From assembly GCF_009910705.1 (NCBI RefSeq), contig NZ_JAAAXJ010000024.1, positions 1 through 41,897 on the forward strand: a DNA stretch of 41,897 bases, given 5' to 3'. The stretch is from Microvirga arsenatis. Lineage in GTDB: Bacteria; Pseudomonadota; Alphaproteobacteria; Rhizobiales; Beijerinckiaceae. The notes under the pieces were generated by a model that had not been told where the DNA came from, ran no database searches, and saw nothing but the letters and a program-made list of their open reading frames with translations. Shown here piece after piece: positions 31,377-40,423 of the stretch. The first letter of the stretch is position 1, and each line of letters begins with the position of its first letter. Made by a program: the position numbers and the translations under genes.

Positions 31377-32536
31377 TGATACGGATCCGCCGCGTCGCGC
31401 AGGCCGTCGCCCATGAAGTTGAAGGCGAGAACCACGATCACCACAGGCACCATCGGGAAGAGCAGCCACGGGTGAAGCTGCACGGCCGCGAGGTTCTGCG
31501 CCTCGTTGAGCAGCACGCCCCAGCTCGTCACGGGAGGGCGCAGGCCCAATCCGAGGAAGGAGAGGGCGGTCTCGCCGAGGATCATGGACGGGATCGAGAG
31601 CGTTGCCGAGGCGATCAGGTGGCTCATGAAGTTGGGGATCAGGTGGCGCGCGATGATGCGCTGCTTGGAGGCTCCCATCAGCTCCGCCGCCTTCACGAAA
31701 TCCTCCTCGCGCAGCGAGAGCAGCTTCGAGCGCACGGCGCGGGCCAGCCCCGGCCAGTCGAGGAGGCCGAGAATGATCGTGATGCCGAAGAAGACGAGGA
31801 TCGGGCTCCAGTTCGGCGGCAGCGCCGCCGAGAGCGCAAGCCACAGGGGCAGCTCCGGAAGCGAACGCAGGATCTCGATCATGCGCTGGATCACGTGATC
31901 GACCCAGCCGCCGAGATAGCCGGCCAGCCCGCCGAAGAAGAGCCCCAGCGCAAAGGACACGGCAATGCCGACGATGCCGATGGTGAGCGAGATCCGCGCG
32001 CCGTAGATGATGCGCGAGAGCAGGTCGCGCCCGAGCCTGTCGGTGCCGAGCAGAAACATCGTGCCGCCCTCCGGCGGGCAGAACAGGTGGAGGTCCGTCT
32101 GCCACATGCCCCAGAACTCGTAGGCATCGCCGCGGCAGAGGAACCGGATGGGCTGAGGCTTCGACGTGTCGAGGGTGTAGACGCGCCGGAAGTTCTCCAG
32201 GTCGAAGCTGTAGGTATAGGGATAGACGAAGGGACGCATGAGCCGCCCCTCGTGCATCAGGTGGATGCCCTGGGGCGGCGCATAGAGGAAATCGCCGTGC
32301 CGCTTCGTCTGGTTGTAGGGGGCGATCACCTCGACGAAGGGTACGAGGGCATAGAAGAACAGGAGCACGAAGGCCGCGGCGAGAGCCACCCTGTGCCGGC
32401 GAAACTTCCACCAGATCAGCTGCCAGGACGAGGCCCGGTAGAAGCTCTCGCTCCCGGTGCCCACCGGCTCGGTGGTGCCGGGATCGAAGGGGGCCGGATC
32501 GACGTAGTGGCGCTTGGCCGTGACGGCTGTGTTCAT
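31373..32536 (-). CDS. ABC transporter permease, OppC/DppC (YejE) type
   Basis: A 387-aa inner-membrane permease. After a hydrophilic N-terminus a first helix follows (VALAAAFVLLFFYALVPFVEVIA). Next is an unusually long periplasmic stretch of about 110 residues (YNQTKRHGDFLYAPPQ...CPPEGG), then the OppC hallmark MFLLGTDRLGRDLLSRIIYGARISL. The ATPase-coupling EAA loop is EDFVKAAELMGASKQRIIARHLIPN. The N-terminal insertion is typical of YejE-like permeases. The start ATG overlaps the stop of the upstream permease by 4 bp. The frame is open further upstream but the overlap fixes the start. Last gene of the ABC operon. Confidence 0.92.
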   Translation of the reverse strand: MNTAVTAKRHYVDPAPFDPGTTEPVGTGSESFYRASSWQLIWWKFRRHRVALAAAFVLLFFYALVPFVEVIAPYNQTKRHGDFLYAPPQGIHLMHEGRLMRPFVYPYTYSFDLENFRRVYTLDTSKPQPIRFLCRGDAYEFWGMWQTDLHLFCPPEGGTMFLLGTDRLGRDLLSRIIYGARISLTIGIVGIAVSFALGLFFGGLAGYLGGWVDHVIQRMIEILRSLPELPLWLALSAALPPNWSPILVFFGITIILGLLDWPGLARAVRSKLLSLREEDFVKAAELMGASKQRIIARHLIPNFMSHLIASATLSIPSMILGETALSFLGLGLRPPVTSWGVLLNEAQNLAAVQLHPWLLFPMVPVVIVVLAFNFMGDGLRDAADPYH

Positions 32537-33552
32537 CGTCCGCCCCCCATCCGGATCCGCGGATCGAGCCAGGCGAGCAGCAGGTCGGAGATCAGCATGC
32601 CGACGACGGTGAGCACGGCCACGAACATGAGGATGAACCCGGCGAGGAACTGGTCCTGGCTCTTCAGGGCGTTCAGCAGGATCGGCCCGACCGTGGGAAG
32701 ACTCAGGACCAGCGACACCAGCACCGAGCCCGACACGAGATGCGGCAGCAGGTTGCCGATATCGGCGATGAAGGGGTTGAGCGACATGCGGAAGGGATAT
32801 TTCAGCAGCGCCTTGGTGGGTCCGAGGCCCTTCGCCTTCGCGGTGACGTAGTACTGCTTGCCGAGCTCGTCGAGGAGATTGGCGCGCATGCGCCGGATCA
32901 TCGCCGCCGTGCCGCCGAGCCCGATCACGACGGTGGGCACCACGAGATGCGAGAGCAGCGACTGGATCTTGGGCCAGGTCCAGGGCTCGCCCGCATATTG
33001 CGCATCGTAGAGCCCGCCGATGGAGATGCCGAACCAGCGGTTCATGTAATAGAGCAGGATCAGCGCGAGCAGGAAGCTGGGCGTCGCAAGGCCGATATAG
33101 CCGATGAAGGTCGCGAAGTAATCGCCGATGGAATATTGCCGCGTGGCCGAGTAGATGGCGATCGGGATCGCGATCAGATGGATGAAGATCACCACCGCGA
33201 AGTTGACGAGAAGCGTCAGCCAGAGCGCGTCGCCCACCACCTCCACCACGGGCTTGTCGTATTCGAAGGACCAGCCCCAGTCGCCCTGCAGCAGGCCCGA
33301 GAAGCCGTTGGGCCCCGGCATCACCCCGAGCCAGACGAGGTATTGCTGCCACACCGGCCTGTCGAGCCCGTACTGCTTGATGAGGAACTCCGCCTTGGCG
33401 ACGGAGGCGGATTCGCCCTGGGCGCGCAGCTCGGCGATCTGATTGGTCAGGAAGTCGCCCGGCGGCAGCTTGATGATGAAGAACACCAGCGCCGAAATGA
33501 TCAGCAGGGTCACCGCCATGGTGACGATGCGACGCAACAGGAAGCGGATCAT
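32533..33552 (-). CDS. ABC transporter permease, OppB/DppB (YejB) type
   Basis: A 339-aa permease. It starts with the typical MIRFLLRRIVTMAVTLLIISALVFFII, followed by KLPPGDFLTNQ, with about six helices. The EAA loop is QYYVTAKAKGLGPTKALLKYPFRMSLNP. It ends DLLLAWLDPRIRMGGGR, the usual OppB tail. The start at 33552 overlaps the binding-protein gene's stop as ATGA. It pairs with the OppC-type permease to form the transmembrane channel. Confidence 0.92.
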   Translation of the reverse strand: MIRFLLRRIVTMAVTLLIISALVFFIIKLPPGDFLTNQIAELRAQGESASVAKAEFLIKQYGLDRPVWQQYLVWLGVMPGPNGFSGLLQGDWGWSFEYDKPVVEVVGDALWLTLLVNFAVVIFIHLIAIPIAIYSATRQYSIGDYFATFIGYIGLATPSFLLALILLYYMNRWFGISIGGLYDAQYAGEPWTWPKIQSLLSHLVVPTVVIGLGGTAAMIRRMRANLLDELGKQYYVTAKAKGLGPTKALLKYPFRMSLNPFIADIGNLLPHLVSGSVLVSLVLSLPTVGPILLNALKSQDQFLAGFILMFVAVLTVVGMLISDLLLAWLDPRIRMGGGR

Positions 33553-35462
33553 CGACGGGCCTCTTTGACGGCGGCTCTGTTCCAGTAGATCTCGTCGAGC
33601 CGGTAGATCCCGAGCATCGCCGTCGGCTCCCAGCTGTAGAGCGCCTTGGCGGGAAGGCCATGCAGGCCGTTCTTCACCACGATGGGCTGCAGGGCGCCGG
33701 CGACCGTGCCGATGGTCCATTGGTTCTCGGCATGGTTCTGCAGCATCTCGCGCCATGCCGCCCTTTGAACGTCGCGGTTGCCGGTGTTCATCCAGGTCTC
33801 GTAAGCCTTGAGGAGGCGTTCGGCCTCCGGAATGTCCACACGTTCGCCGTTCTTGCCTTTGGTCTCCACATACTGGCCCCATTTCGGCCAGGCGTAGTTG
33901 TCCTGGCGCATCGGCGCGAGTTCGGTCGGCGGCATGATGGCGGTCGGGATCGCATTGTCGAGGCCGGGCGCGGCCACCATCACGGTCAAGCCCGCATAGG
34001 AGCGATTGCGCAGCACCGTGCGGTCCTGCGGCTTCACGAAGAGGCGAACGCCGATCTCGCGCCAGAACTCGCCGATCAGGGTGAGGCCATCCACCACGAG
34101 GCTGCTCTCGCCGTCGGTCTCGACGATGATCTCCAATTCGCGTCCGTCGGGCAGCAGGCGGATGCCGGCGCCGTTGCGCTCCGTCAGCCCGATCTCGTCG
34201 AGCAGGCGCGAGGCTTCCGCCGGGTCGTAGGTGGCGTTGACGGTGCGCAGCTCGGGAGAGAAGAGGGGGCTTTCCGCCACCACGGTGTTGTTGCCTTCCG
34301 TGCCGAGGCCGAAGAGCAGGGCGTTGTTCAGCGTGCGGCGGTCGATGCCGAGCGACAGGGCGCGGCGGAACCGGATGTCCCGGTTGAGCCGGCGCCAGAC
34401 CGGATCGACCGCATTGAGATTGGGGTAGAGCGCGAGCTCCGTGCCGCGCGCATAGGGCCAGAGCAGGGTGGTGTAGCCCTTCGCCTTCTCTCCTTCCTTG
34501 AGCACGGGAATGTCGCCCATGGACAGGCCGCGGAACAGGAGGTCCTCCTCGCCCGCATTGGCCTTGGCGGCGAAGAGGCCGCTCGCCGACACGTCCATGA
34601 GGATCCGGTCCACATAGGGCAGCTGCTGCCCCTGCGCATCGACGCGATGGTAATAGGGATTGCGCTCGAAGACGAAGCGGTTGGCAGGGGCCGCATTCGT
34701 CACGCGCCAGGGCATGAGGGTCGGCAGGGCCGGGTTGGTCTGCTCCTTCATGTCGTCCATGCGGTTGTGGAGCGCCGCCCAGGATTTCAGCTTCTGCTGC
34801 TTGGCCTTCTCCTCCAGCGCAGCCTTGTCGGCATACTTGGCATGGAACTGCTTGAGATAGGCCGAGGCGCGGTAGATCCCGGGATCGAGCGGGCCGGCGA
34901 GCTGCGGCAGGAAGCGGGGGTTCGGCTTGTCCCAGGTGTAGCGAACCGTGCGCTCGTTCAGAACCTCGAACCGCGGCGGCTTGCCGTCCACCAGCATGAA
35001 TTCCGGAGGGCCGGCGGGGGAGAGATCCAGGTTCTGCGCCACGTCCTCCCAGTAGTAGCGGAAGTCCTCCGCGGTGAAGGGCGAGCCGTCGGACCAGCGG
35101 TGGCCCTCGCGCAGAGTGAAGGTGAAGATCCGGTCGTCCTCGTTCTCGAACTTTTCGAGGATGTCGGGCTGCAGGTTCAGGCTCCTGTCGTAGCCCACGA
35201 GGCGGGTATAGGTGTAGGTCGAGATGTAGCGGATGTCGCGCGGGCGCGGCACCAGGGTCACGATCTCCCCGCCGTACTGGCCCGAGGTGTTGACCACGAT
35301 GGGCGTTTTCGGAAGCCGCTCGGCGATGGGCGGCAGCTTCTTGTCCTTCGGCAGGTTCCCGAAGAAGGGCGGCTCCTTGTAGTCCTGCCCCCAGGCCGGC
35401 GGCGCCAGGAGCGCAGCGGCAAGGGCCAATGCGGAGGAGAGGTTTCGGATCGTGTGCGTCAT
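33549..35462 (-). CDS. ABC transporter substrate-binding protein, family 5 (oligopeptide type)
   Basis: A 637-aa periplasmic binding protein with a signal peptide (TIRNLSSALALAAALLAPPAWGQ). The SBP_bac_5 pattern is visible: LNLQPDILEKFENEDDRIFTFTLREGHRWSDGSPFTAEDFRYYWEDV and, later, DIRFRRALSLGIDRRTLNNALLFG. It is longer than most dipeptide-binding proteins and close to YejA in size. The ATG at 35462 shares one base with the TGA of the ATPase gene (TGATG), a tight coupling. An open frame continues upstream to 37358 but is the shadow of the ATPase gene. Cargo unknown: peptides, opines or peptide antibiotics are possible. Confidence 0.92.
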   Translation of the reverse strand: MTHTIRNLSSALALAAALLAPPAWGQDYKEPPFFGNLPKDKKLPPIAERLPKTPIVVNTSGQYGGEIVTLVPRPRDIRYISTYTYTRLVGYDRSLNLQPDILEKFENEDDRIFTFTLREGHRWSDGSPFTAEDFRYYWEDVAQNLDLSPAGPPEFMLVDGKPPRFEVLNERTVRYTWDKPNPRFLPQLAGPLDPGIYRASAYLKQFHAKYADKAALEEKAKQQKLKSWAALHNRMDDMKEQTNPALPTLMPWRVTNAAPANRFVFERNPYYHRVDAQGQQLPYVDRILMDVSASGLFAAKANAGEEDLLFRGLSMGDIPVLKEGEKAKGYTTLLWPYARGTELALYPNLNAVDPVWRRLNRDIRFRRALSLGIDRRTLNNALLFGLGTEGNNTVVAESPLFSPELRTVNATYDPAEASRLLDEIGLTERNGAGIRLLPDGRELEIIVETDGESSLVVDGLTLIGEFWREIGVRLFVKPQDRTVLRNRSYAGLTVMVAAPGLDNAIPTAIMPPTELAPMRQDNYAWPKWGQYVETKGKNGERVDIPEAERLLKAYETWMNTGNRDVQRAAWREMLQNHAENQWTIGTVAGALQPIVVKNGLHGLPAKALYSWEPTAMLGIYRLDEIYWNRAAVKEARR

Positions 35463-37327
35463 CACGCAGCCTCCCGCGCTGCCGGCGATCCCAGTCGGAC
35501 CTTGTGGCCGGGCTCGATTTCCTTCATGGCCCCGTACCCGCCGGGCTCGATGCGGAAAGGCTCCGGCCATTCGGAGGGATGCGAGAAGCGGCCGGCCCGC
35601 AGCTTGGCGAAGTCGAGCGGCCGGTCGATGTCCGGGTCCGGAACCGCGGCAAGAAGCGCCTGGGTGTAGGGATGGACCGGGTTGCGGAAGAGGGACGATT
35701 TCGGCGCCTCCTCGACGATGTAGCCCCGGCACATCACCGCGATGGTGTCGGCGATGTAATCCACCACGGCGAGGTTGTGCGACACGAAGAGATAGGACAG
35801 GCCGAGCGCCGCCTGCAGGTCCTTGAGCAGGTTGAGCACCTGCGCCTGCACCGACACGTCGAGGGCGGAAACCGGCTCGTCGCAGAGCAGCACCCGGGGC
35901 TCGAGGGCGAGGGCGCGGGCGATGCCGAGGCGCTGGCGCTGGCCGCCGGAGAAGGAGTGCGGATAGCGGCGCAGCGAACGCTGGTCGAGGCCGACCATGT
36001 CGAGCAGCTGCTTTGCGCGCTCGTAGCGCTCGTCCGACGTGCCGATGTCGTGGATGCGCAGGGGCTCGGTGAGGATCTCGTACACCGTCATCCGCGGGTT
36101 GAGCGACGAGAACGGATCCTGGAAGATGAACTGCACGGACCGCCGGTAGGCGGTGAGCGCATCGCCGTCCAGCTCGTGCACGTTCCTGGGGCCGGTGCCG
36201 TCGTCGAACAGCACCCGGCCGGAATCGGGCGTGATCGCCCGCATGATCATCTTCGACACGGTGGTCTTGCCGCAGCCGGACTCGCCCACGAGCCCCAGCG
36301 TCCGGCCCGCGGGAAGCGCGAGGTCGACCTCGCTGACGGCGCGGATCTGCTGCGTGCGGCCCGAGAACCAGCCGGAGCGCAGCGTGAAGCACTTGGTGAG
36401 GCGCTCGGCCTTCAGGATCGGGCCTGCCGGCTGGGGGCGCGCCGGCGCGCCGGCGGAGGCAAGGCTCGCGCTTCCGACCTCGCGGATCGGGGTCAGCCGC
36501 TCGTTCTCCGCCATGGCGAAGCGGGGGACGGCGCGCATCAGCGCCTGGAGGTAGGGATGCTGGGCGTTGCGGAAGATCTCCTCGCGGGAGCCCGCTTCCA
36601 TGACCCGCCCGCGATACATGACCACCACCTCGTCGGCCACGTTCGCCACGACGCCGAGATCGTGGGTGATGAGCAGCACCGACATGCCCGTCTCGGCCTG
36701 GAGTTCCTTGATGAGGTCGAGGATCTGCGCCTGCGTGGTCACGTCGAGGGCCGTCGTCGGCTCGTCGGCGATCAGGAGCGCAGGGCGGGTGATGAGCGCC
36801 ATGGCGATCATGGCGCGCTGGCGCAGGCCGCCGGACAGCTCGAACGGGTAGGTCCGCAGGGCGCGCTTCGGGTCGGGAAAGCCGACCCGGGCGAGCACCT
36901 CCATGGTCCGCCGGTTGGCCTTTTCCTGATCCACCCTGGCGTGGATCATCAGGGCCTCGGAAATCTGGTCGCCGATGGTGTGGAGCGGCGACAGGGACGT
37001 CATCGGCTCCTGGAAGATCATCGCGATGCGCCCGCCGCGCAGTCCGTGCATCGCATCGCTCTCCGGCTTCAGCGCCGCGATGTCGACGCTCTGCCCGCCC
37101 GAGGGATCGTTGAAGAGGATGGAGCCGCCCGCGATCCGGGCCTTGTTCGAGAGGATCTGGAGAATGGCCTGGGCCGTCACCGACTTGCCCGATCCGGATT
37201 CGCCGACGAGCGCCACGGTCCTGCCCTTCGGAATGTCGAAGGTGAGGCCGTCCACCGCGCGGAAGTCTCCGGCATCGGTGCTGAAATCCACCGTCAGCTG
37301 GCGAACCGACAGGAGTGGCGCTTCCAT
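35462..37327 (-). CDS. Fused double ATPase of an oligopeptide-type ABC importer (YejF-like)
   Basis: A 621-aa protein with two ABC domains in one chain, equal to DppD plus DppF. Domain 1 (about 5-260): Walker [10 protein letters not shown]-loop in [12 protein letters not shown], signature [15 protein letters not shown], Walker [15 protein letters not shown]. Domain 2 (about 320-580): Walker [21 protein letters not shown], signature [15 protein letters not shown], Walker [14 protein letters not shown]. Each domain ends with the oligopeptide-binding C-terminal extension ([30 protein letters not shown]). The start at 37327 has GGAGGA 4-5 nt upstream; the frame is open to 37351. It leads the operon ATPase, binding protein, OppB, OppC, and begins 30 bp after the stop of the glycosyltransferase-deacetylase gene. 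Confidence 0.94.
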   Translation of the reverse strand: MEAPLLSVRQLTVDFSTDAGDFRAVDGLTFDIPKGRTVALVGESGSGKSVTAQAILQILSNKARIAGGSILFNDPSGGQSVDIAALKPESDAMHGLRGGRIAMIFQEPMTSLSPLHTIGDQISEALMIHARVDQEKANRRTMEVLARVGFPDPKRALRTYPFELSGGLRQRAMIAMALITRPALLIADEPTTALDVTTQAQILDLIKELQAETGMSVLLITHDLGVVANVADEVVVMYRGRVMEAGSREEIFRNAQHPYLQALMRAVPRFAMAENERLTPIREVGSASLASAGAPARPQPAGPILKAERLTKCFTLRSGWFSGRTQQIRAVSEVDLALPAGRTLGLVGESGCGKTTVSKMIMRAITPDSGRVLFDDGTGPRNVHELDGDALTAYRRSVQFIFQDPFSSLNPRMTVYEILTEPLRIHDIGTSDERYERAKQLLDMVGLDQRSLRRYPHSFSGGQRQRLGIARALALEPRVLLCDEPVSALDVSVQAQVLNLLKDLQAALGLSYLFVSHNLAVVDYIADTIAVMCRGYIVEEAPKSSLFRNPVHPYTQALLAAVPDPDIDRPLDFAKLRAGRFSHPSEWPEPFRIEPGGYGAMKEIEPGHKVRLGSPAAREAA

Positions 37328-37357
37328 ATGCTCCTCCAGACCTATGAGCATAACGCA

Positions 37358-39298
37358 TCAGATCTCATTAGATCGCAATTGCAATCTTGTTTCCATTCCA
37401 AAGCACGCATCCGGCGGCAGGAAGCGGATGTTTCTGGCGGCCAGGTGAGCGATAAGCTTTTCGCATAACCACCAGATGACCTCGTCGTGGACGAGATGGT
37501 GAGTCAGGAAGCCGATGGGCTCATCCCTGTCCGCCGTGGCCGCGATCCGCCGCTCGACGGCCCGGGCGAGGCTCGCCACGATCCGCTCGGGCTCGGCGAG
37601 GCTGCGGGTCCCATGCCAGTCGATGGGGTCGACGTGGGTGTTGACCTGGACGAGCCCTTCCGCAGGGCGGGCCCTTGTTCGGTCGGTGAAGGTGGACAGG
37701 CCGGCAAAGCCCAGGCGCGGCAGGACGGGCACGAGTTCCTTCGCAATCCTGTTCCAGGGCGGCACGAAGACGGGCAGGAGCCGGGCGCCGAGGCTCGCGC
37801 GGGCCGCCTGCAGGGAGCGCTCCGCTTCCGCGGCCATGATCGCCACATCCCGGTGAGACCCGAACTCGGCCTTCTTCTCGCCTTCGGGGGCATGATTGGC
37901 ATGGCTCCAGCCATGCACCAGGGCGAAGGCTCCTTCCTCCTCGGCCAGGCGGGCGGCCAGCGAGGGCCGGATCGTCGCCGGGATGGCGGCGAGGCCGATC
38001 CCGGCCTCGTAGCGGCGGGCGAGCCGCAGAAGCCGGTCGAGCTGGGGCGTTTCGGCTGCCGCATCGTCGTCGCGCCACCAGAAGCCGAGGGAGAAGCCCC
38101 GATCCCCGGCTCGTTCCAGAGCCTCGTCGAGGGGGCGCCAGTCGATGGATCGATGCAGGGCGGGCCCAGGGCGCACCAGACCGGCCGCGAGCGCGACGCT
38201 TTGCCGAACGCCGTCGGTGGGGATGGACAGAGAGGGGGGCGGGGGCTGCCCCAGCCGCTGGCGGATCGCCTCCGCGAGACGCTCCGGCGAAAGCTCGTCC
38301 TCGGGGACGATCTCCGCAAAGCCCCGCGCCTTCAGCCGCTCGGCGCGAAGGCGCTGCTCCGTCTCCTGTCCGGCCTCGAAGGGGACGAGAATGGCCCTTG
38401 CGCCGCAGCGCAGCAGGTCCACCGCCGTGTTGTAGCCGGCCTGGCTGACCGACAGCTCGGCCCCTGCGAGCAGATGCCGGAAGTCGGGCCGGGCCCGCTC
38501 CACGATGACATGGGACGGGGCGGTGGCCTGCAGGGTCGCGAACTCCGCTTCCGCGACCCCGCGCCCGACGAGAACGTGCCAGGGCCGGTCGATCACGATC
38601 CGCGATGCCTCGATGGCCGCGCGGTAGAGGGGCAGGCTTGCCGCGCTCGACCCGCCCGACACCACGATCCCGCGCCGCTCGGCCGCCGGCACGGACTCCT
38701 CGCTCTCGTCCACATAGCCGGTGTAGCGGATGAGCGGTGCGATCCGCTCGTTCACCGGCCACGACGCCTCGAGCGGGAGGAACCCGGGATCCCCGTGCAC
38801 GAGAACGGCGTCGTAGTCGCGCAGCAGGCGCGCATGCGTCTCCTCGATCCGCTCGGGCTTGGAGGAGGCCACGAGGATGTCGCGGATCGAGCACAGCACG
38901 AGCGGATGCGGGGACAGGCCCCGAGCCGCTTCGAGCAGGGCGTCGAACTCGGCGGCCAGAACGCGGCGGCCGAACGGAAAGAGCTCGGTGATGAGGATGT
39001 CGGGGCGCGTGGACCTCAGGGTGTCGAGCAGCAGGTCTCTGCGCCGGGCGAGATAAGCGTCGTCGACGGGGGCGAGATTTTCGTCGAGCAGGGTCCTGAA
39101 GTCCGTGCCTGCCGTGCGCACGGGCGGCAGCTGGACGACGCGGGCGCCGTCGAGATCGTTCAGGCGGGCAGGAGTTCCGCCCGACACGAGGGTGGTCGCG
39201 TGGCCCGCACGGGCGAAGCCGCGGGCGAGGGCGGCCGCCCGCGTCAGGTGGCCTGCTCCGAGAAGGTGGGTGACGGCGATGAGAACGCGCAGACTCAT
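37358..39298 (-). CDS. Fusion of MurG-like glycosyltransferase and polysaccharide-deacetylase-like domain
   Basis: A 646-aa two-domain protein. Residues 1-380 form a GT-B glycosyltransferase resembling MurG/GT28: VLIAVTHLLGAGHLTRAAALARGFARAGH at the start, GIVVSGGSSAAS, and the nucleotide-sugar site AELSVSQAGYNTAVDLLRCGARAILVPFEAGQETEQ. Residues 395-640 resemble a polysaccharide deacetylase barrel: FSLGFWWRDDDAAAETPQLDRLL with an Asp cluster, VHGWSHANHA as the His motif, and VFVPPWNRIAKELVPVLPRLGF. A single chain could add a sugar and act on an N-acetyl group of the same glycan; this is inferred. The tail codons (FGMETRLQLRSNEI) are AT-rich. It starts 9 bp after the upstream GT4 stop. Confidence 0.83.
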   Translation of the reverse strand: MSLRVLIAVTHLLGAGHLTRAAALARGFARAGHATTLVSGGTPARLNDLDGARVVQLPPVRTAGTDFRTLLDENLAPVDDAYLARRRDLLLDTLRSTRPDILITELFPFGRRVLAAEFDALLEAARGLSPHPLVLCSIRDILVASSKPERIEETHARLLRDYDAVLVHGDPGFLPLEASWPVNERIAPLIRYTGYVDESEESVPAAERRGIVVSGGSSAASLPLYRAAIEASRIVIDRPWHVLVGRGVAEAEFATLQATAPSHVIVERARPDFRHLLAGAELSVSQAGYNTAVDLLRCGARAILVPFEAGQETEQRLRAERLKARGFAEIVPEDELSPERLAEAIRQRLGQPPPPSLSIPTDGVRQSVALAAGLVRPGPALHRSIDWRPLDEALERAGDRGFSLGFWWRDDDAAAETPQLDRLLRLARRYEAGIGLAAIPATIRPSLAARLAEEEGAFALVHGWSHANHAPEGEKKAEFGSHRDVAIMAAEAERSLQAARASLGARLLPVFVPPWNRIAKELVPVLPRLGFAGLSTFTDRTRARPAEGLVQVNTHVDPIDWHGTRSLAEPERIVASLARAVERRIAATADRDEPIGFLTHHLVHDEVIWWLCEKLIAHLAARNIRFLPPDACFGMETRLQLRSNEI

Positions 39299-39307
39299 GG
39301 GAGCAAC

Positions 39308-40423
39308 CTAGCGCGTGAGCGGGTCGAGCGCATGGCGCAGGCGGAGGGCGGCGCTCTCGAGATCGCGCTCCTGCCTGACGAAGTCGCAGGCATGCAGGCC
39401 GAGGCTCAGCAGCCGCTTCCGGTCGCGCAGCAGCCCGGCCACGGCATCGGAGAATGCGGCGGCGTCGCCGGGTGTCGTCAGCCATCCCGTTTCGCCGTGC
39501 CGCACCACGCTCGCCACGCCGCCATAGGCGCCCGCAACCACCGGGCAGCCCATGGCCTGGGCCTCCAGCAGCACCATGCCGTAGGCTTCGTTGACCGCGG
39601 GCCACACGAAGAGGTCGGCGGACCCGTAGAGCGCCCGGAGGCCGGCGCTGTCCATCTGCCCGTGGAAGCGCACGCGATGGGCATGGGCCGCGAAGAGGCT
39701 TGCCACCTCCGCGCGGGCTTCGCCATCGCCGACGATGTCGAGGGTCCAGGGCAGATGGGCGATGGCATCGAGAGCGGCGGCGAGGATGCGGTAGGAGGCG
39801 AGCTTGTCGCCGGGGCGCATCATCGCCACCGTGAGAAGCCGCGCTTCGCTCGCACGGGAAGGGATTGCCTCAGGCGCGGGCCAGTCCTCCAGATCCAGGA
39901 AGGGCGGCAGGTCGATGAGCGCCTGCCGGTCCGGGCGGGCCGCTTCGAGGGCCTCCCGGTCGTGGCGCGTCATGACGAAAACCGCGTCGGCCCGGTCGAG
40001 GGCGGCCTCCGCTCCCTCGTGCCCGAGCGCCCACGGCCCTCCCGCGCGCTTTGCCGCCCGGGACCCTTCCGCGACGGCGTAGGGGATGCCGAGCGCTTCG
40101 GCGACCCGGGGCCCGATCCAGTCCGGCGCCTTGTAGTAGACATGGTAGGTGAACCACAGGCGGGGGCGGCTGCTCTCCGGCAGCGCCCGGTAATGCGCGA
40201 TGAGGCGCGAGGCCTCGTCTTCGGCCGTCTGCCGGATCGCCTCCTGGCGCTGCCGGTCGCCGGCCTTGTCGAGGCTGCGCAGCTCGCTGGCGAGCTCGGG
40301 CCGGAAGCCTGCGCGGTCGAGGGCTTTCATCAGCAGGCGCGCCATGGTGCGGTCGCCCGAGGGCAGGGGATGGTTCGGGCTTTTCAGGGGGGCGTAGAAC
40401 GCAACGGGCCGCGCGGTGCTCAC
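39308..40423 (-). CDS. GT4 family glycosyltransferase, GTG start
   Basis: A 371-aa GT-B glycosyltransferase. The N-terminal domain starts TARPVAFYAPLKSPNHPLPSGDR. The second Rossmann fold starts LLTVAMMRPGDKLASYRIL and has WTLDIVGDGEARAEV. The donor site E-x7-E appears as NEAYGMVLLEAQAMGCPVVAG. The GTG start at 40423 overlaps the stop of the upstream GT4 as GTGA, which fixes the start even though the frame stays open to 41782. The glycan is unknown, but tight coupling with two other GTs points to one polysaccharide pathway. Confidence 0.88.
   Translation of the reverse strand: MSTARPVAFYAPLKSPNHPLPSGDRTMARLLMKALDRAGFRPELASELRSLDKAGDRQRQEAIRQTAEDEASRLIAHYRALPESSRPRLWFTYHVYYKAPDWIGPRVAEALGIPYAVAEGSRAAKRAGGPWALGHEGAEAALDRADAVFVMTRHDREALEAARPDRQALIDLPPFLDLEDWPAPEAIPSRASEARLLTVAMMRPGDKLASYRILAAALDAIAHLPWTLDIVGDGEARAEVASLFAAHAHRVRFHGQMDSAGLRALYGSADLFVWPAVNEAYGMVLLEAQAMGCPVVAGAYGGVASVVRHGETGWLTTPGDAAAFSDAVAGLLRDRKRLLSLGLHACDFVRQERDLESAALRLRHALDPLTR

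Noticed and set aside
33549..37358. A single 1,269-codon frame covering the binding protein and the ATPase region
   Set aside because: The upstream part is the out-of-frame shadow of the fused ATPase. The binding protein has its own ATG, signal peptide and TGATG junction at 35462.
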